From contig CALSLP010000003.1 in the NCBI GenBank assembly GCA_943787225.1, positions 266,797 to 330,796 on the forward strand: a DNA stretch of 64,000 nt. Direction: 5' to 3'. Below are positions 28,001 to 36,692 of the stretch, piece after piece (position 1 is the first letter of the stretch; each line of letters opens with the position of its first letter). A program made the translations under genes and the position numbers. The stretch comes from an uncultured Alphaproteobacteria bacterium. Its GTDB lineage: Bacteria > Pseudomonadota > Alphaproteobacteria > MPNO01 > UBA2964. Under the pieces are notes generated by a model, which had not been told where the DNA came from, did not search any database, and was given only the letters and a program-made list of their open reading frames with translations.

Positions 28001-28290
28001 GCCCTGGGCTTTAGATGGCTCAGACTTTCCTTGAGGATCAGCTTGTCCAACTCAAGCTCCGCAACGATCTTCTTCAGCCGCGTATTCTCCTTCTCGAGAG
28101 AACGCATCTCCGACAACTGCGACCGACCCATCCCGCCAAACCGCTTGCGCCAGTTATAATACGTAGCGTCGCTGATACCCACGCCGCGACAGGCCGATGC
28201 CACGTCACTGCCGGCTGACAGCTTCACCTCAATCTCACGCAGCAGCTTCAGTATGTCCTCGTCCGAATGTCGTTTCCGAGCCATATCCAA
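27997..28290 (-). CDS. IS3-family transposase OrfA
   Basis: 97 residues: a helix-turn-helix (VASACRGVGISDATYYNWRK) that binds the terminal repeats, then a leucine-zipper-like segment (LEKENTRLKKIVAELELDKL) for multimerisation. It ends 3 bases inside the orfB frame. It begins 28 bases from the right inverted repeat. Confidence 0.93.
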   Translation of the reverse strand: MDMARKRHSDEDILKLLREIEVKLSAGSDVASACRGVGISDATYYNWRKRFGGMGRSQLSEMRSLEKENTRLKKIVAELELDKLILKESLSHLKPRA

Positions 28291-28317
28291 TCCCTTTCCT
28301 GTACTAAAATAATGGCC

Positions 28318-28329
28318 CAGTTTTAGGGG
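28318..28329. repeat. IS terminal inverted repeat, proximal to transposase start
   Basis: CAGTTTTAGGGG, the perfect partner of 27142-27153. From 28330 to the tRNA gene at 28510 the sequence is gene-free with no feature recognised. Confidence 0.85.
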
Positions 28330-28509
28330 GGAAGGACACTGACGGCAGACAGGTGCACTTGGAGAAGAAGCTTCTCTATACGCACGAAAATGGAATTTGC
28401 ACTAGATATAGAGATGTACTTAGTTAGGACAATTTATCAGGAAATCACTATACACGCGGCGAACGGTCGATTTGTTCTACATCGACAGATGATGTTTCGT
28501 AAAATGAAA

Positions 28510-28599
<90 letters not shown>

Positions 28600-28637
28600 G
28601 CCGTGGAGTGGTGTTGTTACACGCTGTATGCAGAGCC

Positions 28638-28666
28638 TATCTATGACAGGCGTACTCCCCTGTCAA
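28638..28666 (-). promoter_or_regulatory. sigma-70 promoter of tRNA-Ser
   Basis: On the minus strand TTGACA (28666-28661) and TAGATA (28643-28638) are separated by exactly 17 bases and point at the tRNA, whose 5' end is at 28599. The -35 box lies within a perfect palindrome CCCCTGTC-AAC-GACAGGGG (28657-28675), and TGACAGG (28644-28650) with CCTGTCA (28659-28665) forms a second, mutually exclusive inverted repeat in the spacer. Confidence 0.75.
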
Positions 28667-28741
28667 CGACAGGGGACGTTTCGGAAAGAATTTGTTTGAA
28701 ACAGAGATTTTAACTGCTTAAACGGCCATCAATTTTTGGGT

Positions 28742-29104
28742 TCAACCCATCGACCATTGACGATATGCGTCTTTCATATCATCAAGCGACGCAGCAATGG
28801 ATGCTGCATTCGCGCCTTTCTTTTCACAGGCTTTCTTATAGCCATCACGAGAATCAACAAACTTTACCCATAGATCCGCCTGGCCAATTGCGCCATCACT
28901 CGCACGCCGATTTTGCGACGCGTTGGCATTCTTTTCATTTGTCGCCAAGGCGGTTTTCAGCTTTATGGCGACATCCTGTTCTCCAACGGCATAAGCATGC
29001 GTAAAGGCCGCCAATATCTTGTCGCTCAGGCGTCGGCATGCTTCCGACCGCTGACCGGTCGCTGCCATCGCATCATCATAGTTGAAATTGTCGAGCGGGC
29101 TCAT
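28742..29104 (-). CDS. small hypothetical protein
   Basis: About 120 residues from ATG 29104, which has an excellent Shine-Dalgarno (AAGGAGGGTGCC). Mostly helical and alanine/lysine rich, no TM segment or signal peptide, and no family recognised. The opening MSPLDNFNYDDAMAATGQRS and the segment DKILAAFTHAYAVGEQDVA could be a helical-bundle domain. The upstream in-frame extension to 29179 lacks a ribosome site. It is divergent from the small gene at 29278. Confidence 0.65.
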   Translation of the reverse strand: MSPLDNFNYDDAMAATGQRSEACRRLSDKILAAFTHAYAVGEQDVAIKLKTALATNEKNANASQNRRASDGAIGQADLWVKFVDSRDGYKKACEKKGANAASIAASLDDMKDAYRQWSMG

Positions 29105-29277
29105 GGCACCCTCCTTCAAAAAAGTTCTCTTCGATGACCTAATGATGGAGTGTTGTTGTTTATTTTCGGTTAAGCACAAACACGTGCGCCTTAAACCAAT
29201 TGTTAATCATCGCGGGCCGAAAATCCGTCTCTAGGGACTTTAGTAAATATTTGTTGTTCATATGGGGGAAAAGCGCC

Positions 29278-29496
29278 ATGTCACTTTCCAAACAATCGAT
29301 TGAGAACCTACTCGATCTGGTCGAAATCAAAATCAGCACCCTGCAGGTGCTGGACCGCGAAGATGCTCGTGAAATGAAATGCCTGGAAGGCTGTCGCGAC
29401 GAACTGTCCGGCATGCGAGGTCAAGGAAAAGCAATGGGTCGCCGAGGCCGTCCACGCGCCGCCAACGACACACAGCTCGCAGCAACCCACCACTAA
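29278..29496 (+). CDS. small basic-tailed hypothetical protein
   Basis: 72 residues from ATG 29278 (Shine-Dalgarno GGGGGAAAAGCGCC). The N-terminal half is an acidic amphipathic helix (IENLLDLVEIKISTLQVLD, then REDAREMKCLEGC), the C-terminal half is basic and Arg/Gly rich (GRRGRPRAAND), which may bind nucleic acid. No family is named with certainty. A strong hairpin follows directly. Confidence 0.6.
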   Translation: MSLSKQSIENLLDLVEIKISTLQVLDREDAREMKCLEGCRDELSGMRGQGKAMGRRGRPRAANDTQLAATHH

Positions 29497-29514
29497 ACAC
29501 TTTCTGTAGGGGGA

Positions 29515-29564
29515 AACACCCGCGCGGGGGCCAGACTTTATTCTGGACGGGGCCGCGCGGTGTT
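29515..29564. terminator. large GC-rich hairpin between convergent genes
   Basis: AACACC with CGCGCGG (29515-29527) pairs with CCGCGCGGTGTT (29553-29564) apart from one extra C. Inside it a second perfect stem CCAGA-CTTTAT-TCTGG (29531-29546) is nested. There is no U-run, so it may be a strong bidirectional barrier or a structured RNA rather than a classical intrinsic terminator. It lies between the small gene and the first glutathione-transferase gene. Confidence 0.6.
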
Positions 29565-29571
29565 AAATCAC

Positions 29572-30198
29572 TCAGCCGGGAAGCTGTGCCGCCAAGCCGC
29601 GTTGCACGCCAGGGCGTGCATCAACAGCCTCATACCAGCGTTTGGCATTGGGGAATTCATCCAGCGACACACCCTGCCACTCATAGCGCATGGTCCAGGG
29701 AAAAACGGCGATATCGGCGATTGAGAACTCACCCGCCGCCAACCATTCATTATCCACTAGCCGACCATCCAGAACACCCCACAGCCTTCGGGCTTCCTTG
29801 GTAAAACGATCAATCGCATAGGGTACTTTTTCCGGCGCTGCACGACGGAAATGATGGGTTTGCCCGAAATTGGGGCCAATGCCGCCCATCTGGAACATCA
29901 GCCACTGAATTACCTCATAGCGCTTTGCTGTGTCCGTTGGCATCAGCTTGCCATGCTTTTCAGCCATATACATCAGGATCGCGCCGGATTCGAACATCAC
30001 GTAGGGCTTGCCGTTAGGACCGTCCTGATCGATCACAGCCGGAATTTTCTGATTGGGATTCAGCGCCGTAAACTCTGGCGTGAATTGATCATCCTTACCG
30101 ATGGCAATCGGATAGATCTTGTACTCAACCTCGAGCTCTTCCACCGCGATATTAACCTTGCGACCGTTCGATGTTGGCCAGTTATAAATATCGTACAT
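29572..30198 (-). CDS. glutathione transferase, Nu-type (YfcG/YghU-like), paralogue 1
   Basis: 208 residues. Thioredoxin-fold N-terminal domain (IYNWPTSNGRKVNIAVEELE, LNPNQKIPAVIDQDG, FESGAILMYMAEKHG) and an all-helical C-terminal domain (GEFSIADIAVFPWTMRYEW). The Thr/Ser-Asn-Gly-Arg-Lys start and the IPAVID cis-Pro loop are typical of Nu-class enzymes, which bind glutathione or its disulfide and show disulfide reductase and, in some sphingomonads, beta-ether cleaving activity. It lies 29 bases after the next paralogue on the same strand. Confidence 0.9.
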   Translation of the reverse strand: MYDIYNWPTSNGRKVNIAVEELEVEYKIYPIAIGKDDQFTPEFTALNPNQKIPAVIDQDGPNGKPYVMFESGAILMYMAEKHGKLMPTDTAKRYEVIQWLMFQMGGIGPNFGQTHHFRRAAPEKVPYAIDRFTKEARRLWGVLDGRLVDNEWLAAGEFSIADIAVFPWTMRYEWQGVSLDEFPNAKRWYEAVDARPGVQRGLAAQLPG

Positions 30199-30227
30199 GT
30201 TCGTTCCTTAGGTGATCTGCTAGTCCA

Positions 30228-30866
30228 CTAATTTTGGGCAGGTACATTCATGCCTCGCTGTACAGCCCCGCGTTTTGATAGACGATTATACCAATTTTGG
30301 ACGCCAACGAAATCATCGAGTGAGAATCCAAAGAATTCGTGACGGTCTATCCACGGAAATGCTGCCATATCTGCGATGGTATAGGTCTTCGCAAGATACT
30401 CATATTCACGCAGGCGAAAATCCAGCACACCAACAACACGTTTCATCTCTTCCTGGTAACGTTGCAAACCAAATTCAGTGATTTCCGGTGTCGTCGCGTT
30501 GGGCGCATGTTGGAGCCAATAGTAAACCTGGACAAATGTCGGTGCGAGACCGGTTACCACTAGAGACAGCCATTGCTGGCATTCCACCTTCGTTACGGCA
30601 TCATTACCCATAAACCGGCCCGATTTCTCCGCGAGATATTGCAGAATGGCGCCCGACTCAAACACCCGTATCGGCGTTCCCGTTGGACCATCCTGATCAA
30701 CAATCGTTGGAATCTTCATATTGGGATTGATCTTTCGGAACGCGGGTTCTTTGTGCTCACCCGACCGGATATCGACGATATGTGTCGTATAGTCGAGGCC
30801 AGTTTCTTCAAGCAGAATGGATACTTTGCGTCCGTTTGGCGTATCACAGGTATAGAGATCAATCAT
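30228..30866 (-). CDS. glutathione transferase, Nu-type, paralogue 2
   Basis: 212 residues from ATG 30866. Same architecture as its neighbours: LYTCDTPNGRKVSILLEETG, INPNMKIPTIVDQDGPTG, ESGAILQYLAEKSGRF and TYTIADMAAFPWIDRHEFFG. A longer in-frame start at 30923 overlaps the divergent region and is not favoured. It is transcribed into paralogue 1. The substrate is unknown. Confidence 0.9.
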   Translation of the reverse strand: MIDLYTCDTPNGRKVSILLEETGLDYTTHIVDIRSGEHKEPAFRKINPNMKIPTIVDQDGPTGTPIRVFESGAILQYLAEKSGRFMGNDAVTKVECQQWLSLVVTGLAPTFVQVYYWLQHAPNATTPEITEFGLQRYQEEMKRVVGVLDFRLREYEYLAKTYTIADMAAFPWIDRHEFFGFSLDDFVGVQNWYNRLSKRGAVQRGMNVPAQN

Positions 30867-31010
30867 ATCGTCGAGCTTACCCTCAGTTTGGTGTTTTAAT
30901 TTTGTGACGCGAGTGTGGCGCAACCGTTATCGACACACAAGCTGACGCCCTTTGCTACGGCCCAGCTTGGCGCTACGCTGCCAGTTCAACCAGCCATCGA
31001 GGAGCAAGCC

Positions 31011-32162
31011 ATGCGTGACGCATCCCAGTTTCCCAGATTTTCCGACGCCGAAATAGCCAGCCGCCACGAACGTGTAATGAGCTTGATCGACGAAAATGAC
31101 CTCGACGCCATTCTGTTCTTCGGCGCCGGACAGTTCAACACCGATATCTACTGGCTAACCGACTGGCCGGGCGGTCGCGAAGCCTATGTGCTGTTCCAGA
31201 AAGACGACGCACCCGTGGTTATCAACCAACTGTACAATCATGTCCCGATGGCGCGTGTGCTTTCGGTGATTGATGATGTCCGCTGGGCTGGTGCAAATAC
31301 CGCCGCAACTGTCTCGGAAGCTTTGGGTCAACGCGGTCTGTCGGGAAAGAAGGTCGGACTGGTTGGCTCTATCCCCTACCGCCACTATCTGCGCTTCACT
31401 GAAGACCACCCAGACACCACATTCAGCGATACCAGTAACGCCTTTCGGATGATGCGGACGATCAAACGACCGGAGGAAATTGCGCGGCTTAAGAAAGCGT
31501 CAGAGCTCACCGATAAATCGATTGCTGCCGTCGCCGAAGGCCTTAAAGCCGGTATGCGTGAAGACGAAATTCCCTATCTCATCGAATCTGCCTATCTGAA
31601 AGAAGGCGGCTATGCCGGCATTCATTTTATGACATCAATGTCGATGGCCGACCCGGACTTCCCGGTTCCGTCACAATTCCATTCCAGCCGAAAACTCCAG
31701 AATGGCGACTGCCTGATCACTGAAATATCAGGGGCCTATTGGGGCTATAGCGGCCAAATCCACCGAACCTTCTCACTCGGCGAACCAACCGATGAGTGGC
31801 AAAAGCTGCACGACGTTGCGGTTGAAGGTTATCTCGCTATCGAGAACACCATAAAGGATGGCGCGACGACGACTGATGTTGAAATCGCCGCGGATGTCAT
31901 TCATGACCGCGGCTACACGATCCTCGATGACCTACTGCATGGCGTAAACCAGTCACCGCCGATCATTCAGACACGCAAAACCAAACGCCATGAAAGTCCC
32001 GAAATCACCTTTCGGGAGAACATGGCCATTACCATCCAGCCAAACGTCATGACGAATGATGAGAGGATGGGGCTACAGTTCGGCGAAACTGTAATGGTTA
32101 CCAAGACAGGCTGTGAACGACTTAACGCCTACCCCCGTGAATGGATCGTTTGTAAGGGATAG
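31011..32162 (+). CDS. M24-fold (pita-bread) protein lacking metal ligands
   Basis: 383 residues from ATG 31011 (Shine-Dalgarno GAGGAGCAAGCC). N-terminal creatinase-like domain (about 1-135) and a C-terminal pita-bread domain. Metal ligands of aminopeptidase P (Asp, Asp, His, Glu, Glu) are mostly changed: LITEISGAYWGYSGQIHRTF has Glu and Gln at the two Asp positions, NMAITIQPNV has Gln for Glu, and LQFGETVMV has Gly for the last Glu. It is therefore probably not a metallopeptidase; creatinase is a metal-free precedent. It stands divergent from two glutathione-transferase genes and converges on a third. Confidence 0.8.
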   Translation: MRDASQFPRFSDAEIASRHERVMSLIDENDLDAILFFGAGQFNTDIYWLTDWPGGREAYVLFQKDDAPVVINQLYNHVPMARVLSVIDDVRWAGANTAATVSEALGQRGLSGKKVGLVGSIPYRHYLRFTEDHPDTTFSDTSNAFRMMRTIKRPEEIARLKKASELTDKSIAAVAEGLKAGMREDEIPYLIESAYLKEGGYAGIHFMTSMSMADPDFPVPSQFHSSRKLQNGDCLITEISGAYWGYSGQIHRTFSLGEPTDEWQKLHDVAVEGYLAIENTIKDGATTTDVEIAADVIHDRGYTILDDLLHGVNQSPPIIQTRKTKRHESPEITFRENMAITIQPNVMTNDERMGLQFGETVMVTKTGCERLNAYPREWIVCKG

Positions 32163-32174
32163 CCCTAGGCTCGG

Positions 32175-32250
32175 TTGTCACCCCGGACCCTGATCCGGGG
32201 TCCATATCCAACACCGCACCACTGGATGCTGCATCAAGTGCGGCATGACG
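32175..32250. repeat. intergenic palindromic repeat, alphaproteobacterial type
   Basis: CCCCGGA (32181-32187) and TCCGGGG (32194-32200) form a perfect 7-base stem with a 6-base loop. About 25 bases on, GGATGCTGCATCAAGTGCGG continues into CATGACGG, as in the dispersed intergenic elements with CCCCGGA..TGATCCGGGG that are common in alphaproteobacterial genomes. It sits between two convergent genes and may also terminate transcription. No second copy was noticed in this window. Confidence 0.65.
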
Positions 32251-32271
32251 GCTGGGACGGGATTGCTCACG

Positions 32272-32907
32272 CTAAAAGTCATCATCACGCGGCGGAATTT
32301 GGAGACCACGCATAACGGCGGGCCGGTCGCCGATCCGTTTCAACCAGTCCCGAACATTGGGATAACGATCCAGATCGATTTCCTGCATGTCGTAGCGGTA
32401 AATCCACGGATAGGCCGCGAAGTCGGCTATCGAAATATCACCGGCGAGATAATCGTGCCCTTCGAGACCACGATCGAGAACGCCATAAACCCGGTTGTTC
32501 TCCTCCTGCCACATATCGAGATGTGCGTGTTCTTTTCCGGTGTCTCGGTTACGGACCTGCCAATGAACGCAGAGCCCGGTATGGGTGATATGCCCGGCGG
32601 CAAAATAGAGCCAATTCAGCACGTCGATCCGCCCTGAACCATCTTTCGGCAGGAACTTGCCGGACTTTTCTGCGAGATATTGCAGGATCGCGCCGGACTC
32701 AAAGACCGAGACTGTCTCGCCGCCTGGCCCGTCATCATCGACAATACACGGCACCCGGCCATTGGGATTGATCTTCAGATACCAATCTTCCTTCTGCTCT
32801 TTCTTTTCCAGAGCCATCGGCCGAACAACGTATTCGAGCCCCGACTCCTCAAGCATGATAGAGGCCTTGCGGCCATTGGATGTTGCCTTGCTGTAAAGTG
32901 TAATCAT
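32272..32907 (-). CDS. glutathione transferase, Nu-type, paralogue 3
   Basis: 211 residues: LYSKATSNGRKASIMLEESG, INPNGRVPCIVDDDGPGG, FESGAILQYLAEKSGKFLP in the thioredoxin fold; GDISIADFAAYPWIYRYDMQ in the helical domain. Closest in pattern to the other three paralogues of this block. It begins 7 bases after the end of the DMT transporter gene on the same strand and may be co-transcribed with it. Confidence 0.9.
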   Translation of the reverse strand: MITLYSKATSNGRKASIMLEESGLEYVVRPMALEKKEQKEDWYLKINPNGRVPCIVDDDGPGGETVSVFESGAILQYLAEKSGKFLPKDGSGRIDVLNWLYFAAGHITHTGLCVHWQVRNRDTGKEHAHLDMWQEENNRVYGVLDRGLEGHDYLAGDISIADFAAYPWIYRYDMQEIDLDRYPNVRDWLKRIGDRPAVMRGLQIPPRDDDF

Positions 32908-32914
32908 CGCTGTC

Positions 32915-33871
32915 TCACTGATTAGAAGGACTAGTTGCAGCCTTTGCTTCCTGTCGGGCCATCCATAGCACGCCGATCAAAATAATCAGCCCGCCAGCCC
33001 AAACCCAGATATCGGGAAATTCCTGAAATAGGATAAAACCAAGAAGGGCAGAAAATATCAAACGCGTAAAATCAAATGGCATGATCACTATGGCATCCGC
33101 TGCCGCATAGGCACGCGTCAGACATCTTTGCGTCATGGTGCCAAACAACCCCGTCGAGGCCAGTAGCAAAAACTGCCATAGATCAGGCGTCTTCCAGACC
33201 AGTATCGCCGGGATCAGCGCGCAGGGGGTAAACACCATCATCTGCCAGACAACAATGGTGTCGGGTTTCTCCGTTCGGGCCAGCGACTTCATAATGATGG
33301 TCAACGCTGCCATCAGGATCACCGCGGCGAAAGCGTAGAGCGCGCCGGTCGACACTTCTTCCATACCGGGTCGGATGATCAGCAAAGCGCCGATAAACCC
33401 GACAATCGTTGCAGCCCAGCGGCGACCATGCGCCGCTTCATGCAGGATGATAATCGTGGCGAGCGAAGCGACCATAGGCCGGGTCGACATAATCGCTGCA
33501 ACCTCGCCCAGCGTTGCTACGGCCACAGCCGAGAACAATAAATAGATCACCGCTAGGCCCGTAAAACCACGCACCAGATGCATACCAACCCGCTGCGTTT
33601 TTAGACCGCCAAGACCGACCTTAAACAACCACGGCAACAGGAAGATGCCGCCAAACAGACTACGAAAAAATACGATCTCAAAGGTGTGGATTTCACCGGT
33701 GAAGTAACGAGCAACGGCAGCCATACAAGCCCATGACGCCATCGAGCCCATCATCCATAGGGCCCCGCGAACGGGATCAGGCAGGCCGGTAAACACAGCT
33801 AATATATTTTGATTAGAGAAACCATCGCGACAGGCTACGGCTGAATGCGATGTTATGATAGGGATCGCCAA
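32915..33871 (-). CDS. DMT-superfamily (EamA) transporter
   Basis: About 318 residues, ten TM helices in two EamA repeats; the second repeat ends VWAGGLIILIGVLWMARQ. GEVAAIMSTRPMVASLATII and ALLIIRPGMEEVSTGALYAF are typical EamA segments. It probably exports a metabolite. The start is uncertain: an internal ATG near ALWMMGSMASW would drop a 40-residue non-membrane leader. It leads straight into glutathione-transferase paralogue 3. Confidence 0.85.
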   Translation of the reverse strand: MAIPIITSHSAVACRDGFSNQNILAVFTGLPDPVRGALWMMGSMASWACMAAVARYFTGEIHTFEIVFFRSLFGGIFLLPWLFKVGLGGLKTQRVGMHLVRGFTGLAVIYLLFSAVAVATLGEVAAIMSTRPMVASLATIIILHEAAHGRRWAATIVGFIGALLIIRPGMEEVSTGALYAFAAVILMAALTIIMKSLARTEKPDTIVVWQMMVFTPCALIPAILVWKTPDLWQFLLLASTGLFGTMTQRCLTRAYAAADAIVIMPFDFTRLIFSALLGFILFQEFPDIWVWAGGLIILIGVLWMARQEAKAATSPSNQ

Positions 33872-33960
33872 AACTTTGTTTCACCCCCTCCCCTTGCGGG
33901 TTTAAGGGTTGAGGATCATTCTTAACGACCCGCGCTCCGGCGCCCTTGCATACTGCGACC

Positions 33961-35235
33961 ATGTCCAGCTCTGACGCACAGTCCGTCCCCGAAACCTATC
34001 CCTGGCGGCTGCAACTGCCGATCTATGCCAGCGGGTTTTTCAACGGCAATGTCTATTTCCTGACAGGCATCCTCATCCCGTTATGGGCGTTGATTGTCGT
34101 CGGACAGGATCAGGCATTTCTGATCGGGCTTATCGTCGCGTCACGTCAGGTGTTGCCGGTTTTGCTCGCCATTCATGGTGGTGCGCTGATGGACCGGTTC
34201 GGCGCAAGGCGGGTAATGCTGGTGTTTGGTGCCATTGGCGTTATCAGCATGGCGGCCTTTCCGTTCTTTCCCTTTGTCTCGGTTATCATCGCACTGCAAA
34301 TGTTGAGCGGCTTGGCAGAATCACTGGGCTGGGTTGGCAGTCAGACACTGGTCGGCACCGCCCTTAAAGGTCACTCGACCTATACCGGGCGTTTGAGTTT
34401 TGCCCTGCGTCTCGGTGGGTTCCTCGGGCCCTGGCTGTGCGGCGTTGCCTGGCATCAGTTCGGTCCCACCATCGGATTTTTCAGTATTGCCGGATGGATA
34501 GCCCTCGGCTGGATCGCCGGATGGCTGGTACCGGTGCGCGAGGAAAAGAGATCCGAAGCTGACGGGCCGTTTCGGTTCGGCGAGATCATGCCGCGCTGGT
34601 CTGACTATGTCGCTACCTTCCGGATGATCACCATCGCCTCCGTCGCGCTGGTGGTCGCCGTGACGTTTATGCGTCAGACCGGGTCAGGCATGCAGCTTTC
34701 CTTCTATCCCGTGTGGTTGAATCAGCTTGGCATTAATGCCGCCGATATCGGCTTTATGGTCGGGTGCAGCCATATTTTATCAGCCAGCACGTCTTTGTCG
34801 GTCGGTGCCGCTACCCGCTGGATTGCAGGACACTGGTTACTGGTTATTACCATCGCGATTTCGGTCGTCACAATTGCAGTAACGCCTCTGCTCGGCGCCG
34901 ACTACATCACCGTACCGGGCGTTGGAAAAGTCTATTTCATTTTATTTGGCGTCATCTGTTTCCGAGGACTGGCGCAGGGCTTTAACATGCCGCTGATGAT
35001 GTCTATCGGCATGCAAGCTGTGGCCGCGCATGAACAGGGCAAGATCGTTGCCCTCCGAGGATCACCGTTAACCGGCTCACATCGGCCATTATTCCGCTCG
35101 TTATGGGTGCCATCGCCCAAGTCTCCGGGCTTGAGATCAGCTTCTACGTGATCGGCGGCAGTCGGCCTTCTCGGCCTTGCCTTCATCTCAATCTGGATGC
35201 TGCAAGCATCGTCCTCGTTTTCCAGCAAAAGTTAG
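33961..35235 (+). CDS. MFS transporter, tandem copy A (3' frameshifts)
   Basis: 12-TM permease of about 420 residues starting at ATG 33961. Motif A appears as GGALMDRFGARRVMLVFG, and GFLGPWLCGVAWHQFGP is the antiporter-like fifth helix. The raw frame goes wrong near 35057-35060 and again at 35160 (extra A). Correction gives ITVNRLTSAIIPLVMGAIAQ, an ordinary last helix pair and a stop at 35233-35235. The neighbour downstream is a clear paralogue sharing GRVTALRI-like and LRLGGFLGP-like blocks. Confidence 0.85.
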
Positions 35236-35329
35236 ACTCAAACAATCTGACCGGCCGGGTTGGCGCTAACCCCAATCGAAGTGGTACAATAATCAAGTCT
35301 GTAAATTTTAAGGCAGTTCCACCCGCCAC

Positions 35330-36677
35330 ATGGCCACCGAGCAACACCCAACCTATTCGATCAGCATGCAATCCGCGGTCTACAGCACCGCGTTTTTCAA
35401 TGGCACGGTGCAGTCTATGGCATCGACCATTGTTGCCCTGTTGGTCGTCGCGCTCATCGACAAGAACCTCGCTCTGCTGATCGGCGTCATCCTCGCCTCG
35501 CGCCAGTTCCTGACCGTCACCATGTCAGTCTATTCCGGGACGCTGATGGATAATTTCGGCACCAAGCGGGTTATCATCGCCTTTGGGGTCGCCGGCGTTC
35601 TCTCCGCCCTCGCCTATCCTGCCATATCGATGGTTCTTGGCGTCGAAGTCGGCGCCAGTCTGCAGAACCCCGGCATAGCGCTAATACTGGCCGTTATCTT
35701 CGTGCAGATGATTTCCGGCTGGTCCGAAGCCACCGCCTGGATTGGCAGCCAGACCCTCGTCGGCCAGCTCATGAAAGGGCCATCCGGTCTATGCCGGGCG
35801 CATGACCTTTGTCGCCCGCCTCGGTGGTTTCCTCGGCCCGCCAGCCATTGGCTATGCCTGGGATTTTTGGGGGCCGTGGGGCGGCTTTGGCTTCCTCGCC
35901 GATGTGGATCTGTCGGCGGCATGATTGCGGCGTCCTTTCTGCCCGACACCCGCGCCGCCACGCAAGGGCTCGCGCGATGATGCCGAAACGGCAGAAGAAC
36001 CAGCTGAACACGAGGATTCTGGTGAGACACCGGCGAAACAGTCCAACTATGGCCAAACCCTGCGCCTGCTGCTGATCCCCGCCGTCGCCATGGTCATCAT
36101 GGTCACCGTCATGCGCCAGACCGGCTCAGGCGTGCAAAGCTCATTCTATGTCGTTTGGCTGGGCGAACATGTCGGGATTCACCGGCAGCACCATCGGCTG
36201 GCTGATCGGCGCCGCCAATGGCGCATCCGCCGTCGCGGCCCTCTGCACCAGCCCCGCTCATGAAACGCTATTCGGCGCACTGGTGGCTGATTAATCCTCA
36301 TGGTCACCGTGTCCGTAGTCGCCATTGCCGTCACGCCATCTGTTCGGCACCAGCATTCTACGACCTTGCTCTTTATGGCCCTGCTCGGTGGCATCTGCGT
36401 TCGCGGCTTCGCGCAGGGACTCAACCTGCCGCTGATGATGATCATCCTGTCACGCAACGTGGCGCCGCATTTGCAGGGCCGCGTCACCGCCCTGCGTATC
36501 TCCTTCAATCGCTTCGGCGGTTTACTGGTGCCGCCCGGGATGGGTGCGCTGGCCGACATGGATGCCGTCGGCGGCTTAGCCAACGCGTTCTATATCGTCG
36601 GCATTGGCTGGCGTCATCGCCCTCGGTGCGCCCTGTCGCTCTGGGTTCTCTTCTCGCCGCGTTTCAAGAAAGAATAG
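35330..36677 (+). pseudogene. MFS transporter, tandem copy B, multiply frameshifted
   Basis: Paralogue of the preceding gene. Fragments in different frames line up in order: TAFFNGTVQSMASTIVALLV, VARLGGFLGPPAIGYAWDFW, VMRQTGSGVQSSFYVVWLGE, STIGWLIGAANGASAVAAL and GRVTALRISFNRFGGLLVPP. At least six breaks occur between about 35779 and 36350 and another near 36600. This is far more than in any other non-essential gene here. It is either a decaying duplicate or a poorly determined stretch; the coding signal itself is well preserved between breaks. Confidence 0.75.
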
Positions 36678-36692
36678 GCCGGCTTCGCCAAT

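Larger units (their letters stand above)
27142..28329 (-). mobile_element. IS3-family insertion sequence, complete
   Basis: About 1.19 kb element bounded by a perfect 12-base terminal inverted repeat: CCCCTAAAACTG at 27142-27153 and CAGTTTTAGGGG at 28318-28329. It encodes orfA and orfB in the overlapping -1 arrangement of the IS3 family, both intact. No matching target-site duplication is visible next to these ends, so the exact borders may extend a base or two or the copy may have recombined. It abuts the binding-protein gene. Confidence 0.9.

Noticed and set aside
27139..28332. Target-site duplication around the IS element
   Set aside because: Three- and four-base flanks on the two sides do not match (CAA versus GGA), so no duplication can be claimed.
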